NCBI GenBank assembly: GCA_037693485.1
Contig: CM075353.1
Coordinates: 57,468,501-57,532,500, forward strand
Direction: 5' to 3'
Origin: Kitagawia praeruptora
Taxonomy: Eukaryota; Streptophyta; Magnoliopsida; Apiales; Apiaceae
DNA: 64,000 nt
The position numbers were made by a program, and so were the translations under genes. Shown here in pieces: positions 12,198-23,260 of the stretch; position 1 is the stretch's first letter, and every line of letters starts with the position of its first letter. The notes beneath the pieces are model-generated. The model saw nothing but the letters and a program-made list of their open reading frames with translations. It had not been told where the DNA came from and made no database searches.

Positions 12198-12840
12198 GAT
12201 TAGTGCCGATTAACAATGATTAGTGTTGTTTAAGCACAGTTTAGTGCCTGTTAGCACAGATTAGTGCCGATTAACACTGATTAGTGTTGTTTAAGCACAG
12301 TTTAGTGCCTGTTAGCACAGATTAGTGCCGATTAACACTGATTAGTGTTGTTTAAGCACAGTTTAGTGCCTGTTAGCACATATTAGTGCCGATTAACACT
12401 GATTAGTGTTGTTTAAGCACAGTTTAGTGCTTGTTAGCACAGATTAGTGCCGATTAACACTGATTAGTGTTGTTTAAGCACAGTTTAGTGCCTGTTAGCA
12501 CAGATTAGTGCCGATTAACACTGATTAATGTTGTTTAAGCACAGTTTAGTGCCTGTTAGCACAGATTAATGTCGTTTAAGCACAGTTTAGTGCCTGTTAG
12601 CACAGATTAGTACCGATTAACACTGATTAATGTTGTTTAAGCACAATTTCGTGCCTGTTAGCACAGATTAGTGCCGTTTAAGCACGGATTAGTGCCGATT
12701 AGCACTATTTAGCGTTGATTAGTGCCGTTAGTGCCGTTTTATGCCGTTTGACATCGTTTAACATTGTTTAAACGATGTTTAAGGCTAATTAGCGTTGTGT
12801 AGTGCCGTTTAACACCGTTTAGTGTCGTTCAACATCGTCG
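12198..12840. repeat. 61-bp tandem repeat array in Tat 3' untranslated region
   Basis: Units begin GATTAGTGCCGATTAACACT. Successive starts at 12198, 12259, 12320, 12381, 12442, 12503 and 12564 give an exact 61-bp period for six units, with only scattered substitutions. From about 12564 to 12840 the array decays into shorter pieces of the same words (GTTTAAGCACAGTTTAGTGCC, GTGCCGTTTA). Each unit has an internal half-repeat of TTAGTG and TTAACA/TTAGCA words. Such arrays near the 3' LTR are known from Tat/Ogre elements. Confidence 0.95.
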
Positions 12841-12973
12841 TAAATGCGTCGGTCGCTCCACGCTTTACATTAAGATGATATTGTTGAAAATACTCACGTA
12901 AGAGCAATGAACCCTGACCCCAGTCTCGGGTAAGGCCGTTATAAATTCAAGGAAAACCTGATCAGTTTTCCTA

Positions 12974-12989
12974 GAAGTTGGGGGGCAAA
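12974..12989 (+). other. Tat polypurine tract
   Basis: GAAGTTGGGGGGCAAA lies immediately before the LTR start TGATATTGGC. It is the expected primer site for plus-strand DNA synthesis. Its position and orientation fix the element as plus-strand. Confidence 0.8.
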
Positions 12990-13500
12990 TGATATTGGCT
13001 AAAAGTAAGCCCTAAATACACATTTAATGTGGCATTAATTAGACCTAAAATGGTCCAAACGTAGGGCCCACCAAATGGGCCCAAACCCTATTCATAATAT
13101 TAATTTCATAATTAATATTATGGGTAACAAACAGCTCAGCAAATAAGAGTTAAAGAAGGATATTACTCTTGCCTGACTTAGCCTCCAAGATACATATTTC
13201 AACATGGAAATTGGTTCCTACATACTAGGATCTGGAACCTTCTTCTAGGCGGTGACTTGCCCACCAAGTCACCTAACCCTACTACAATTCTAAGGCTTCT
13301 CAGCCTATATAAAGGGTCTGACCCCTCATTCTCAGAACTACGTTTTTGGCTTGATTCTCAATAACGAGATACGTAGGCACACTATGAGGACCGATCAGTC
13401 TCGAACACGGAAACAACCATTAAAGCACGAAGCTCCGAAAACCCAGCATTAAATACAGCAAACCCTAGCCGTAATTTAATAACCTAGTTTTTATTCCACA
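12990..13500 (+). mobile_element. 3' LTR of the Tat element
   Basis: A short LTR beginning TGATATTGGC directly after the polypurine tract and ending near TTATTCCACA at 13500. A 3-bp uncertainty remains because ACA recurs at 13501-13503. It contains a TATA box at 13306 and joins the truncated Tekay RT at about 13502. The 5' LTR is off-window, so the ends are inferred from the PPT, the TG...CA ends and the point where the neighbouring coding sequence resumes. Confidence 0.75.
13306..13314 (+). promoter_or_regulatory. TATA box in Tat LTR
   Basis: TATATAAAG lies about 315 bp into the LTR with a GC-richer stretch behind it, as expected for the LTR promoter. Activity is not shown. Confidence 0.6.
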
Positions 13501-13501
13501 A

Positions 13502-15063
13502 CACCAACCTCTTCTTTAGCTCTTGGAAACTCTTCTCGCATTTGTCAATCCATTCAAATTTCTCAGTTTTACGGTAAGTCGAGTTAACGGAGATGCGATC
13601 TTTGAAAAATCTTGAACAAATCGTCTATAATATCCGGCCAGTCCGATGAAACTCCTTACCTCAGTTGGAGTGGTTGGTCGTTCCCAATTTGAAACTGCCT
13701 CTATCTTGGAGGGGTCAACTAGCACTCCTTCTCTGTTGATTACGTGCCCTAAAAATTGCACCTCATTTTTCCAGAACTCACACTTCAAGAATTTGGCATA
13801 TAACTACTACTTCCGGAGTGTCTCTAAGGTTATCCTCAAATGTTCGGCGTGTTCTTCCTCCGTCTTTGAGTAAATAAGAATATCATCAATGAAAACTATC
13901 ACAAACTTATCCAAATATTCCTTAAACACTCTGTTTATCAAATCCATGAAAGCTGCTAGGGCATTGGTTAATCCAAGCGACATCACCAAGAACTCATAAT
14001 GTCCATATCTGGTACGGAATGCAGTCTTTGGAATATCTTCAGGTTTAATCTTCAGTTGGTGATATCCTGTTCTCAAGTCAATCTTGGAGAAATACATAGC
14101 TCCTCTTAGCTGGTCAAACAAGTCATCAATTCTGGGTAACGGGTACTTATTCTTTATGGTTAGCTTGTTCAACTCTCGATAGTCGATGCATAACCTCATA
14201 CTCCCATCCTTCTTTTTAACAAACAATATTGGTGCGCCCCAAGGTGACACACTGGGTCTTATCATACCCTTATCCAACAATTCGTGTAGCTGCTTAGCTA
14301 GCTCTTTCATTTCTACTGGTGCCAATCGGTACGGGGCCTTTGAAACTAGCACCGTCCCCGGGGCTAACTCGATAGCAAACTCAATCACTCTATCTGGCGG
14401 TAATCCGGGAAGATCCTGAGGAAACACGTCTTCAAATTCGTAAACTACCGAAATGTCTTGTATCTTGGGCGCCTCTTTCTGGGTGTCTATAACTTAAGCT
14501 AAATAAGCTTCGTTCCCTTTTCGTAGCAATCTCTTGGTCTGCTCCATGGTTAGAATGGTATGGGTCTGTCGTAGCCCCTTAAACACTATTTCCTTCTTCC
14601 CTGGGGTTTCCAATTTAACCTTTTTACCCTTACAATCTATCTGCGCATTATTGCGAGACCACCAATCCATTCCCAAGATGACATCAAATTCCCCTAGTTT
14701 AAAAGGAATCAAATCAACATAGAATGATCGTCCTCCTATTTTTAATTTGCAATCGGGGTGAATCTGATTAACTGGAACGACTTCCTGATTAGCTATTTCT
14801 ACTTGCAAGGGATCCCTTAGTTGCTGGGTCTTAAGCTTCAATTTACACGCAAAATCTCTAGATATAAAAGACTTAGTTGCTCCAGAATCAAATAAGACAT
14901 TTGCACTGACTGAATTGAGAGAAAATGTACCTTCTATCACATCCGTGTCCCTCACGGCATCTTGCACTATCATGTTAAAAGTTCTAGCAGTTGGTGGCCT
15001 ATTGGAGGCAGCTTTGCTTGCCCCTGAGGCTGCTGGTTTATTCATCGGGCAATCCCTCCTCAT
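13502..15063 (-). pseudogene. Tekay pol: protease and reverse transcriptase (broken)
   Basis: Read from 15063. A zinc-knuckle end (MRRDCPMNK) leads into an aspartic protease with LFDSGATKSF as active site and GMDWW near its end. An in-frame TAA at about 14494 separates it from RT. RT carries the chromovirus motifs KKKDGSMRLCIDYRELN, YPLPRIDDLFDQL, FSKIDLRTGYHQ and the catalytic FIDD (VIVFIDDILIYSK). A frameshift near 13807 splits RT before SLKCEFWKNEVQFLGH, and another near 13560 leads to a last recognisable stretch ending KKRLV. After that the Tat LTR begins, so RNase H and integrase are missing here. Sequence style matches the Tekay clade. Not functional. Confidence 0.92.
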
Positions 15064-16276
15064 GCGACCTGGACGACCACAATGAAAAGAAGTAGTGCCT
15101 TTGCTGGCAGTAAGAGTAATCGCGGTACACTGGTGGGCATAGTGGCCTGCTCGCCCACATTTATAGTAGATCGTCTATTTCTGAGTACACACCCCGGAAT
15201 GTCTCTTCCCACACGTGGCACATACTGGTAGTGGAGATCTGGAAAGATGGGAACGGGACACTCCTGCTTGCTGGCCGCCCTGGCTCACAGTTGTTCTTAC
15301 GAATTGTCAGAATCCCTTACTCCTTCCAGGTAGGGAAATCGTTCCTCGGTTAAACTTATTCGGGGGCCTTTCTCCTGCAAAACCTCCGCTCATGCTGGCA
15401 TACTTCCTCTTTATTCCCCCTTTCTCTCTTTCCCTCTGCATCTGATCACTTCTTACTTCCACAATGGTTGCCTTCTACACCAAGGTGGCATAATCAGTAA
15501 TCTCTAAAACTGCCACTCTGTTCTGAATCCACTGTTTCAGCCCTTGCGGAAACCTGTTAGCTTTCTTTTCTTCAGTGTCCATAAATTCTGGTACAAATCT
15601 TGACAGTTCGGTAAATTTCGCTTCATAGTCAGCCACCGACAATTATTTTGTTTTAGCTATAAAACTTAAGCTCCATCTGGGTTCTCATGAACTTCGGAAA
15701 GTACTTCTCAAGAAACAACTGTTTAAACCTATCCCAGGTTACTATAGCATCTGTCTCCATATTCTTCTTGGCCTCCCACCAATAATTGGCCTCTCCCTTT
15801 AGTAAGTAAGTAGCAAAGACAGTCTTCTGGGCCTCATCAATACTCAGAATCTCGAAATATTTCTCCATTTCCTTGGTCCATGCCCTTGCCTCAACGAGAT
15901 CAGCTGATCCATGGAACTCTGGGGGTTTGAGGGACTTGAAGGCCCTAAAAGAATTGGCCACTATGGTATTATTTCTTTGGGGTGGTTGGGGATATTGATT
16001 CAAATTCTTCCTAAGCAGATCCATAAATTGTCCCATGGGGTTTCCGCCCTGGTTCTCCCCCTGCTGCTCGACTTCAGTTTCCCCTTCCTCTACTTATTCT
16101 TCAAATTCCGCAGTGTAGAAAGTTTCATCTGCCATCCCATACTGGGAATCCTCTTGTTCATTGTAATCCTGATCCTGTTCTTCATTATACTCAGGGTTTT
16201 CCTCAGGTTGGTTGTGACTCTCTTGGTCAGTAGACTCATGGGGGTTAGCCCTAGTACCCATTCTTCTCGGAGGCAT
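15063..16276 (-). pseudogene. Tekay gag (broken)
   Basis: Start MPPRRMGTRA at 16276, with a Glu/Gln-rich N-terminus and an in-frame TAA near 16094. The retrotransposon gag domain follows at 16036-15653 (PPEFHGSADLVEARAWTKEM, WWEAKK, WDRFKQLFLEKYFP). A one-base shift near 15650 moves the rest (DYEAKFTELSRFVPEF, GLKQWIQNRVA) to another frame with a further stop near 15478. Cys/His knuckles lie near 15170 and 15070. The order gag, zinc knuckle, protease is typical of Ty3/gypsy elements. The product would coat the element's RNA; it is not expressible here without repair. Confidence 0.88.
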
Positions 16277-16698
16277 TTTACTGAAAATTTAGACAATATA
16301 CATTAGGTTTATTTACCTATTTCAGAGGGTTTCTCCTCACAATATCGATGCATAATTGGATTTAGGATCCCATAGTTCTATATATCATGGCAATTTTTAA
16401 CTGAAAGCATTATGTGCAGATATAATATAACAAGCTAGTGATTGCATCGTAACGAAACCGAAGTGACGGAAAGGGAAATAAATATATACAAGGTACCGAA
16501 AAGGTACAACATCCATGTTACAATAACAATTTTAGAAAAGTACAACCATCCGAATAACAACTAGTCAAAAGTGAAATATGATGTCTATCTGTCTAGTCTA
16601 CAACAGGGAAACTACATACTAAAACTATCCCACCAAAATTGGCACTACTATGCCGTACAAGACTAGACAACTAGACTACTATGTCACTATCCCTGCAG

Positions 16699-17571
16699 TC
16701 AGCCACGATGGTGAAACATCATCTGAACCCTCCTCATAGCGATGCGAAAAACCTCCTCTACGTCCGCCCTGGATACCATACTATGTCCATCACTAGGTAG
16801 CTGTCGCACCCTCACTCGAGCCCTCAGCTCTATGCGGGTCACTGCCTTATACATCTCCCTAGCCCTAGCACGTCCCCCACCATGATGACCCATCCGGGTA
16901 GCTCTCTCATCTGCTAACTCTCTGCGGGACTCTACCAACCGGGCCTCAGCTATGGCCAGCTCTGTAGTCAGTTGGTTCACCACAAAGTTATGCACTCCTA
17001 CAGGTATCCCCTCAAGCGGAATATGGGGTGGAGTAGAGGGATCTGCCGGCTGTGCGGCCTCCGCCTGCTGTGGCTCTGGGGTCAACTCCTCAAACTCATC
17101 TGAAAATGGGCTCACAGGTAGTGGTGGTGGTGTAGGGGCTCTCTCAACAGAGAGGGGTGGCACTCGTAGTCCGGAACTCCCTACCGCATCATCCACTGGC
17201 TCATCCACATCTCCCTCAACACCCTCATCTTCATCCTATCCTAAAACAGCAGCCATCACCTGCTCAGTGGTCATGTCAGTATCCTCCTCCATCACTCTAA
17301 CATCATGTACAAGCTGGGCCTCCTCAGAGTCCTCCTCATCAACATCCTCACCAACTATCTCAGTATCCTCTCATGTCTGGACCTCCTCCGGGTCCTCCTC
17401 CTCCTCAGACTCAATAACATCAGTATCAGCATCAACCTTGACCTCCTCAGGGTCCTCTTCCTTTGACTCAATCACCTCAGTGTCCTCATCCGGCAAGTGC
17501 TCATAATATTGGTCTCTGGTCCGGAACATGTCCTCATCATGTTATCTCGCAGATGCCTCCTGGGCAGCCAT
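16699..17571 (-). pseudogene. Acidic ORF between PBS and gag of Tekay element (broken)
   Basis: Reading from an ATG at 17571 (MAAQEAS) one frame continues to 16699, about 290 codons, interrupted by three stops (TAA, TGA, TAG). The first half is extremely acidic and has a repeated EEDPEEV unit. The second half is Pro-rich, then carries a helical stretch (LTTELAIAEARLVESRRELA). It lies about 150 bp downstream of the PBS and about 420 bp upstream of the gag start. I do not recognise the protein. An extra leader ORF in this position is plausible for the Tekay lineage, but I cannot confirm conservation. Confidence 0.5.
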
Positions 17572-17722
17572 GTCGCTCGCCTACACAAAACGAACTATAT
17601 TACTATCATGATACTTAAAAAGTTCCCGTAAGGGTTTTAGGTGAACTTGGCAAGAGTTCTTATTATATTAGTGAATTTATTATTATATAACGTCGTATCA
17701 TCTCTTGGGATATATAACTCTC

Positions 17723-17734
17723 GCTCTGATACCA
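17723..17734 (-). other. Primer-binding site (initiator Met tRNA)
   Basis: On the minus strand it reads TGGTATCAGAGC, a perfect match to the usual plant Met-tRNA PBS. It lies four bases after the minus-strand end of the LTR (17739) and shows that the LTR functioned as a 5' LTR for the gag side. Confidence 0.93.
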
Positions 17735-17738
17735 TTTC

Positions 17739-20700
17739 TGTAACACCCCCAGATCCGGGGTCAGGGATCGGATCGTTACGGTCTCATTTTCCATGATTAT
17801 CACTTGTCTTGAGTCCAAAATAAATAAGTAACATGTTGTGACCCCACAATAATATCCACTCTCACACACACACAATTATAGTCTCAGAGATGAAATTGAA
17901 ATAAGTCTCATATTACAGATCCACGAATATAAGTTATTACAGACCAAATGGATAACATCATAAGTTTAAAAGTTTTGCCGTTGATTAACATTATTGATAC
18001 ATATAATTAAATTGGTAAACCAAGGGCTGCTGATCTATGCTACCTCAGCAATGGCAGCAATGATATCAACGGGTAGTCCTGTGGGGCGGGTAACCTGCTT
18101 GCGCCGAGTGCGCCTGACGCGAGCCATCAGTCCTAGCTGTTGTTGTGAAATAATAAATAAGCAAGGGTGAGAAATAGCCCACCAACAATAATATAACTGC
18201 ATAGTGATATATATGACAGTTCAAAAGTATATTTTGAAACCATATGCCATGCATTAACGAAAAGATTGCCAGATCAATATAAAGGATGAAGTTACAAGGT
18301 AACTCAAAACATATATATTCCGTGGAAATATCTGCTGTGTCAAGATAAGCAAGATAGCATCATTTTCATAAAAGAGGAACTTGCAAGAAAGATATTGCAA
18401 TTCCAGTTTCAAACACTTTTCAACCCTGCCAACAATGATAATGTTGTAGAAGATTTCCAATCTTGAAAGATGAACTAATACGGGAGCATTGCCGCGCCAG
18501 ATGCCCTGACATTTACGATGATCAGTTGTATGTCATGCATCTCATCTCAGTCGTTCTCTACATGTAGAAGGTAGCTCTGACGGATTTACTTGTGTACCGC
18601 CCTCTGGAACTCCTCAGCCAACGGTTGGGCTTTTGCTGGACCAGCGCCACTCGGCCACTTACACGTCTCCTAGTTCATTTAACATCCATCACTGTGAAAC
18701 GTAAAGTTCGTTCCCCTTTTCCCCAAGTATGATACTTGTTGATAAGACTCCACAAGGTAGTCGTATCTAGTTGGAAAGGAAAATTCACCAATATTTCCCA
18801 AGCTGCTGCTTTTTAATGGATGCCAACTTGTTCCAACATTCTTACCCCTCGAATGATGAGAAGGTACACAAGCTTTAATGGATAAACCGCAACCAAGTTG
18901 CGAGTGAAAAGAATAGTTTCAACAATCTATGACCGGGTAGTCACAAGGTAAATAACATTTCTCAAGTAAGGTTCCCTTATAATAGAATTTCTTGAAGAAT
19001 GGAGTCACTGGGAACCTTCCTTGATAATATAATACTAATAATAAGGTTCTGAAATAATTTACATAATATTTGAAGGTCGAAGATGATATCTGAATGAAGT
19101 GAATCGTTTTGAAAGGAGTTAAAAGAATTAAATAAATATTCAAAGAATATTTATCAAGTCATAAGTATTGGAAGGATATTGTTGGAAATAATCATTGAAT
19201 AGTGATCCATAATAATATTCATTGAACGAATAATGAATATTCAAATTAATAATAATAATACTTATTGATGAAATAATCATCAAATGGATATTTGAGATAA
19301 TATTCATTGAACAAATAATGAATATTCGACTTAATAATATTTGTTGAAGAAATGATTATCGAATGAATATTGAAATCATATTCAATAATTGAATCGGGTT
19401 TAAATAATTTTTGAAGATAATATTTATCGAATAACTTGAGTTCGAATCAATGTTCAAAATAATATTTACAGAATAGTTGGAGTTTGAATGAATATTCGAA
19501 ATAATATTCATTTAAATAAATAAGGCTCGAATGAACATTAAAAATAATATTCATTAAATAAATAAACTCAAATAAATATTCAAAATAATATTTATTGAAT
19601 AAATAACTTAAATGAGGGTTCGAAATAATATTCGAATATTAAATCAACTTTAGATGAATATAAAAGTTAATATTCATCGAATAAATATCGAATGAATATT
19701 CCAAATAATATTTATCAAATTATCTCAAGGGTAAATTCCAATAATATTCGCCAGATAATAAATGGAAAATATTTAATTCAATATTTTCCTCTGAAAATAA
19801 TTTCAATATATCAAGAAATACCGACTCCCGGTTTATAATCAAGGAATGAGATTCAACTTCCCTTCGCTTAAGGGTCTTAACAATTATCCGGCTTATAACC
19901 GATATATTATCTATCTAGCTTATAAGCCAACATTTTAAATCAGGGAACAAGTATCACAATATAACTTTGAAGTAGGCATGCATGCTATGACATATGTATA
20001 ACAGAAAACATATATATTCACAACAACAACCTTTAAGAAGGATTTGAAACTTGCCTGGAAATCGAGTGCGGGTGGAGGTAGTGGTAGCGTGCACCGGGTC
20101 AGCCTGGCGATCTATAAATAGCTAAGGTATTCGGGATTAATCACTTAACACTTTTAAAAAGATTAAGTATAAACTTTACTTAAGTCGAAACACGCTTTCG
20201 AATTATCTCGTTATACACCTCTTAGTGTAACTCTTTTTATCACTGATACGATTCGACATTTGTTCGCTATTATGACATGTCACCATACTCACACTTGATA
20301 CATACTTAAGCCATGTAAGTTTTAAGGTCGATCATTTACGAATCAAGATTGTACTACGAGTTTTATCGCCCGTTTTCTAAGTCATTAACCAAAGTCATAA
20401 CCAAGTATGCTTTTAGGGGTTCGTTCGCGTTTAACCTTGATTCGAACATTTTTATAAAATCGGAAAACGATCCATTCGACATGAGGTTTTCTCTCACACC
20501 TTCCTTTTTACCTCTAATATTTAATTATCAAGATTCGCCACTGATTTCGTAGTATTAAAGGAATCCAATTTCAGTTACAAACTTTCCTTTACGGTTTCGA
20601 ACCACTTTTACGAATTTAATCATAACTCCTAAACCGTAAGTCCATTTCATACGATCTTTATATCAAAATGAAGCTTATAACATAATCTAGCTTTTCATGG

Positions 20701-22313
20701 CAGAATAAAAAGCTAATCAGTGAGCTAAAGCTACTGTGATACACGGTTTCCTAAGGTTTAACGAAAATCGGGCATTACGACGGCTATAAATCCAATATTT
20801 CCAAATTCTAAACTTTCCAATAATCATAGCTTCCACTCCAAAAAACATATACATGTTATTTAACCATGAACTAAGGCCAAGCAATGAGGCCAATCAATGC
20901 CTTTCCGTTCATCTAAAATATTTTAACCTTTACCAAAGTCCAATCATAATCATGCTTATAATCATGCTAACACCATAACTACTTAGATCCATCAAGAACG
21001 AGCATAAACTTAAAGTAGATCTAGGGTTTCAAGAGTTTTATACCTTCTTGAGAGTATGTACTAGCCTTACAAAGCTTGGTATGGTCCTTGGGTGTGCTTA
21101 AGCTTGCTTAGATCAACCAAAGAATCAAGAAAAACAAAGATTAGTTCTTGAAAACACTATTCACCCTCCTCTTTAATGATTTATTTGAAAATGGAAAAAG
21201 AGGAGATTGAAGCTAAGATTTCTTGGAGATCAAATGAATGATAGGACTCGCCATAAAAGTTTCAAGATCAAGTGATGGTTGGAAGTGGGATTTTGCCCTT
21301 GGAATTAGGCCTTGGGCCGAATGGAAGAGAAATAGAGAGAGATGGATGTTTTTGCTTGGTTGTTTTGATAATAATGCATAAAGTGGAATGGTTTAAGATA
21401 ATATCTCATCTTATATTGCTTTATTAAAGTGATGATGCATGGAATGATGTATTTTGCAAGACATGTGTTGATCATTGGATGGTTATAAGCTAAGCATTGG
21501 TTTGATTTCTAGGTACTAGTTTGATTCCTAAGTATGATAGTTTCTTGAGTCATCACTTGGTTACTTAGATATTTTCTAATACCACATGCATGCACCTTGC
21601 CTTCCTGCTTGCTCTTTTATCCGGTTATTGCTCAATTCGATTGATCGTTCGTAGGAATAACTCAAGAATTTCTAGTTAGGGTTTTACCGGAAACCTTCTT
21701 AATATTTATAATACCATTCTCCATCTTTCTAAATACTCCTCGAATTCAAATTCCTTAAATCCCTTTAATAAATCCTTAAGTCTTGCAGTGTCCAGGAAAA
21801 TCTCGGAGAAAATAAAAGTGCAATTTTTTGAATCCGATATCATTTACATACACTTATCTCGCCCCTGGATCATGAATACGAACTCAGAAATCCGTTCTGA
21901 ATACTTCTATATAGCGTCGTCTAATAATATTCTCATTTCCATCAAAACACTATTCATACTTTATTCTTTCTTTTATTCCTTATATTTATTAAAAATGCCC
22001 TGGTCCTCTTTCGGGCGTTCCTTAACCCTTTTACGGAACCACTGGACTAATAACATATATTGATTTGGATGACATAAGAATAATCTTCCTCTTTGGAATT
22101 AATATAACTTATATTCCTAGGAGATAGATTATTCTAATCTATGTTGTCAACCAAAAGCATTCTTCATGACATATAACTTTAAATATTTGAATCTAAATCC
22201 ATTCCCTTTTTCATTTATTAGACAGTCGTTACATCGCAATCATAACCACTATTCACTCCTACATTGTTACATAATAAAAAGTTTTAATTCTATCAAAAAT
22301 CTGGGTTCTTACA
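17739..22313 (-). mobile_element. LTR of Tekay family B (4575 bp)
   Basis: Plus-strand ends are TGTAACACCCCCAGATCCGG and ATCTGGGTTCTTACA. The same ends are seen in the solo LTR at 49021-54042, and the bodies align throughout (for example GATGATCAGT near 18520 and 49797, and CGGGCATTACGACGGCTAT near 20768 and 52317). A PBS lies outside one end and a PPT outside the other. The middle (about 19140-19760) is a run of diverged AT-rich repeats built on GAATATTC and AATAATATT. It is too long and stop-rich to code for anything. Confidence 0.93.
19140..19800. repeat. Quasi-periodic GAATATTC/AATAATATTCATT repeat field in LTR
   Basis: Words such as GAATATTC, AATAATATTCATTGAA and AAATAAT recur every 30-60 bp with heavy divergence. 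The matching field in the other family-B LTR spans about 50440-51340. The words are palindromic, so it could fold or act as an AT-rich nucleosome- or matrix-binding stretch (inference). Confidence 0.7.
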
Positions 22314-22330
22314 GTCTCCCCTCCTTAAAA
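22314..22330 (-). other. Polypurine tract of Tekay element
   Basis: The minus strand reads TTTTAAGGAGGGGAGAC directly before the LTR start TGTAAGAACCC at 22313. A near-identical tract precedes the family-A LTR at 59876-59892. Confidence 0.88.
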
Positions 22331-22339
22331 GGATTCCGT

Positions 22340-23260
22340 CCCGCAATCAGTTTGAAAACAAATGGGGGTACTTCTCTTGCATTGTTCTTTCTAGCTCCTA
22401 GGTTGATTCTTCTACATTGTGATTCTACCACAAGACTCTGACTAGCTGAATGACCTTGTTTCGGAGCACTTGTTCTTTTCGATCGATAATTTCCACAGGT
22501 TGCTCTACATAGGTTAAGACTAGTTGCAGGTCCACGTGCTCATATTCCATTATGTGCTTGGCATCCGGATATATACTTCCTCAGCATCGAGACATGGAAC
22601 ACATTGTGTACTTGCTGCAAGTTAGGGGGTAATGCCAGTTCATAAGCTAGCTCCCCAATACGTCTTAAGATCTCAAATGGTCCAATATATCTAGGGCTCA
22701 GTTTTCCTTTCTTTCCAAACCTCATTAAACCTTTCCAAGGAGATACCTTTAAGAACACTAGGTCTCCAACTTCATATTCCTTTCCTTTCCGAGCTAAGTC
22801 GGCATATTTCTTTTGTCGATCCTGGGTTGCTACCAGCTGTCCTCTGATTAAATCCACTGTATCTTTCGTCCGTTAGACCATCTCAGGCCCGAGCATCTTT
22901 CACTCTCCAACTTCATCCCAATACAAGGGAGATCGACATTTCCTTCCATAAGGGCCTCGTAAGGCGGCATCCCTATGCTTGAATGAAAACTATTGTTGTA
23001 GGAGAACTCAATCAATGGTAAGTGATCATCCCAATTTCCTTTAAAGTCTATAGCACAGAATCTCAACATATATTCTAGTGTTTGGATGGTCCTTTCACTT
23101 TTCCCGTCTGTCTGGGGATGGTAGGCTGTACTCATGTTTAGCCTGGTTCCTACACATTCTTGGAAGCTTCTCCAAAATCTGGAGTTGAATCTAGGATCTC
23201 GGTCGGATACTATGACGACTGGGACTCCATGTCGTGCCACTATCTCCTTTAGGTAGATAT
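22340..23260 (-). pseudogene. Tekay integrase C-terminal half with chromodomain remains
   Basis: Begins abruptly inside the integrase core at about 23260 (YLKEIVARHGVPVVIVSDRD). It has the second catalytic Asp (SDRDPRF) and the Glu region TAYHPQTDGKSERTIQTLEY. A frameshift near 22860-22900 leads to the C-terminal domain 22857-22540 (GDLVFLKVSPWKG, GPFEILRRIG, VHNVFHVSMLRKY). Another shift near 22570 leads into chromodomain-like sequence (NHNVEEST) with stops. The chromodomain is typical of chromoviruses, which target heterochromatin. The N-terminal integrase part is absent. Confidence 0.9.

Larger units (their letters stand above)
1..13500 (+). mobile_element. Ty3/gypsy Tat-lineage LTR retrotransposon, 3' part
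   Basis: The element enters from beyond the left edge, so its 5' LTR, gag and protease are not visible. In order it shows pol (RT, RNase H, a second RNase H, integrase), an antisense gene, a repeat-rich 3' untranslated region, a polypurine tract and a 3' LTR. The second, archaeal-type RNase H after the gypsy RNase H, together with an antisense extra ORF downstream of pol, is a known combination in the Tat (Retand/Ogre/Grande) lineage. A solo LTR at 6560-12053 interrupts it. Its right end lies against the RNase H end of a minus-strand Tekay RT, so it most likely inserted into that gene. The TSD cannot be confirmed because the left end is off-window. Confidence 0.9.
13501..23260 (-). mobile_element. 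Tekay (Del) chromovirus family B with a single central LTR
   Basis: Minus-strand order from high to low coordinates is integrase with chromodomain remains (23260-22340), PPT (22330-22314), LTR (22313-17739), PBS (17734-17723), acidic ORF, gag, protease and RT (to about 13502). One LTR therefore has its normal 3'-LTR neighbour on one side and its normal 5'-LTR neighbour on the other. This implies two tandem elements sharing an LTR, or a permuted one-LTR copy. The RT end is cut by the Tat insertion. The integrase end stops abruptly at about 23260 in AT-rich DNA with no LTR. Confidence 0.85.

Noticed and set aside
12198..12563. CRISPR-like regular repeat
   Set aside because: Units are directly adjacent with no unique spacers, and the context is a plant retrotransposon. 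It is an ordinary tandem array.
1..13500. Endogenous pararetrovirus (caulimovirid) as source of the RT
   Set aside because: An integrase with D, D, E, two RNase H domains, a PPT and an LTR are present. No movement or coat protein motifs were seen.
16952..17506. A 184-codon Ser/Thr-rich plus-strand frame
   Set aside because: Opposite-strand shadow of the acidic repeat ORF before Tekay gag; low-complexity Ser runs come from complementing Glu/Asp codons.
17723..17734. Possible tRNA gene fragment (GGTATCAGAGC)
   Set aside because: Only the 12-base complement of the initiator Met tRNA 3' end is present next to an LTR; it is a primer-binding site with no cloverleaf.
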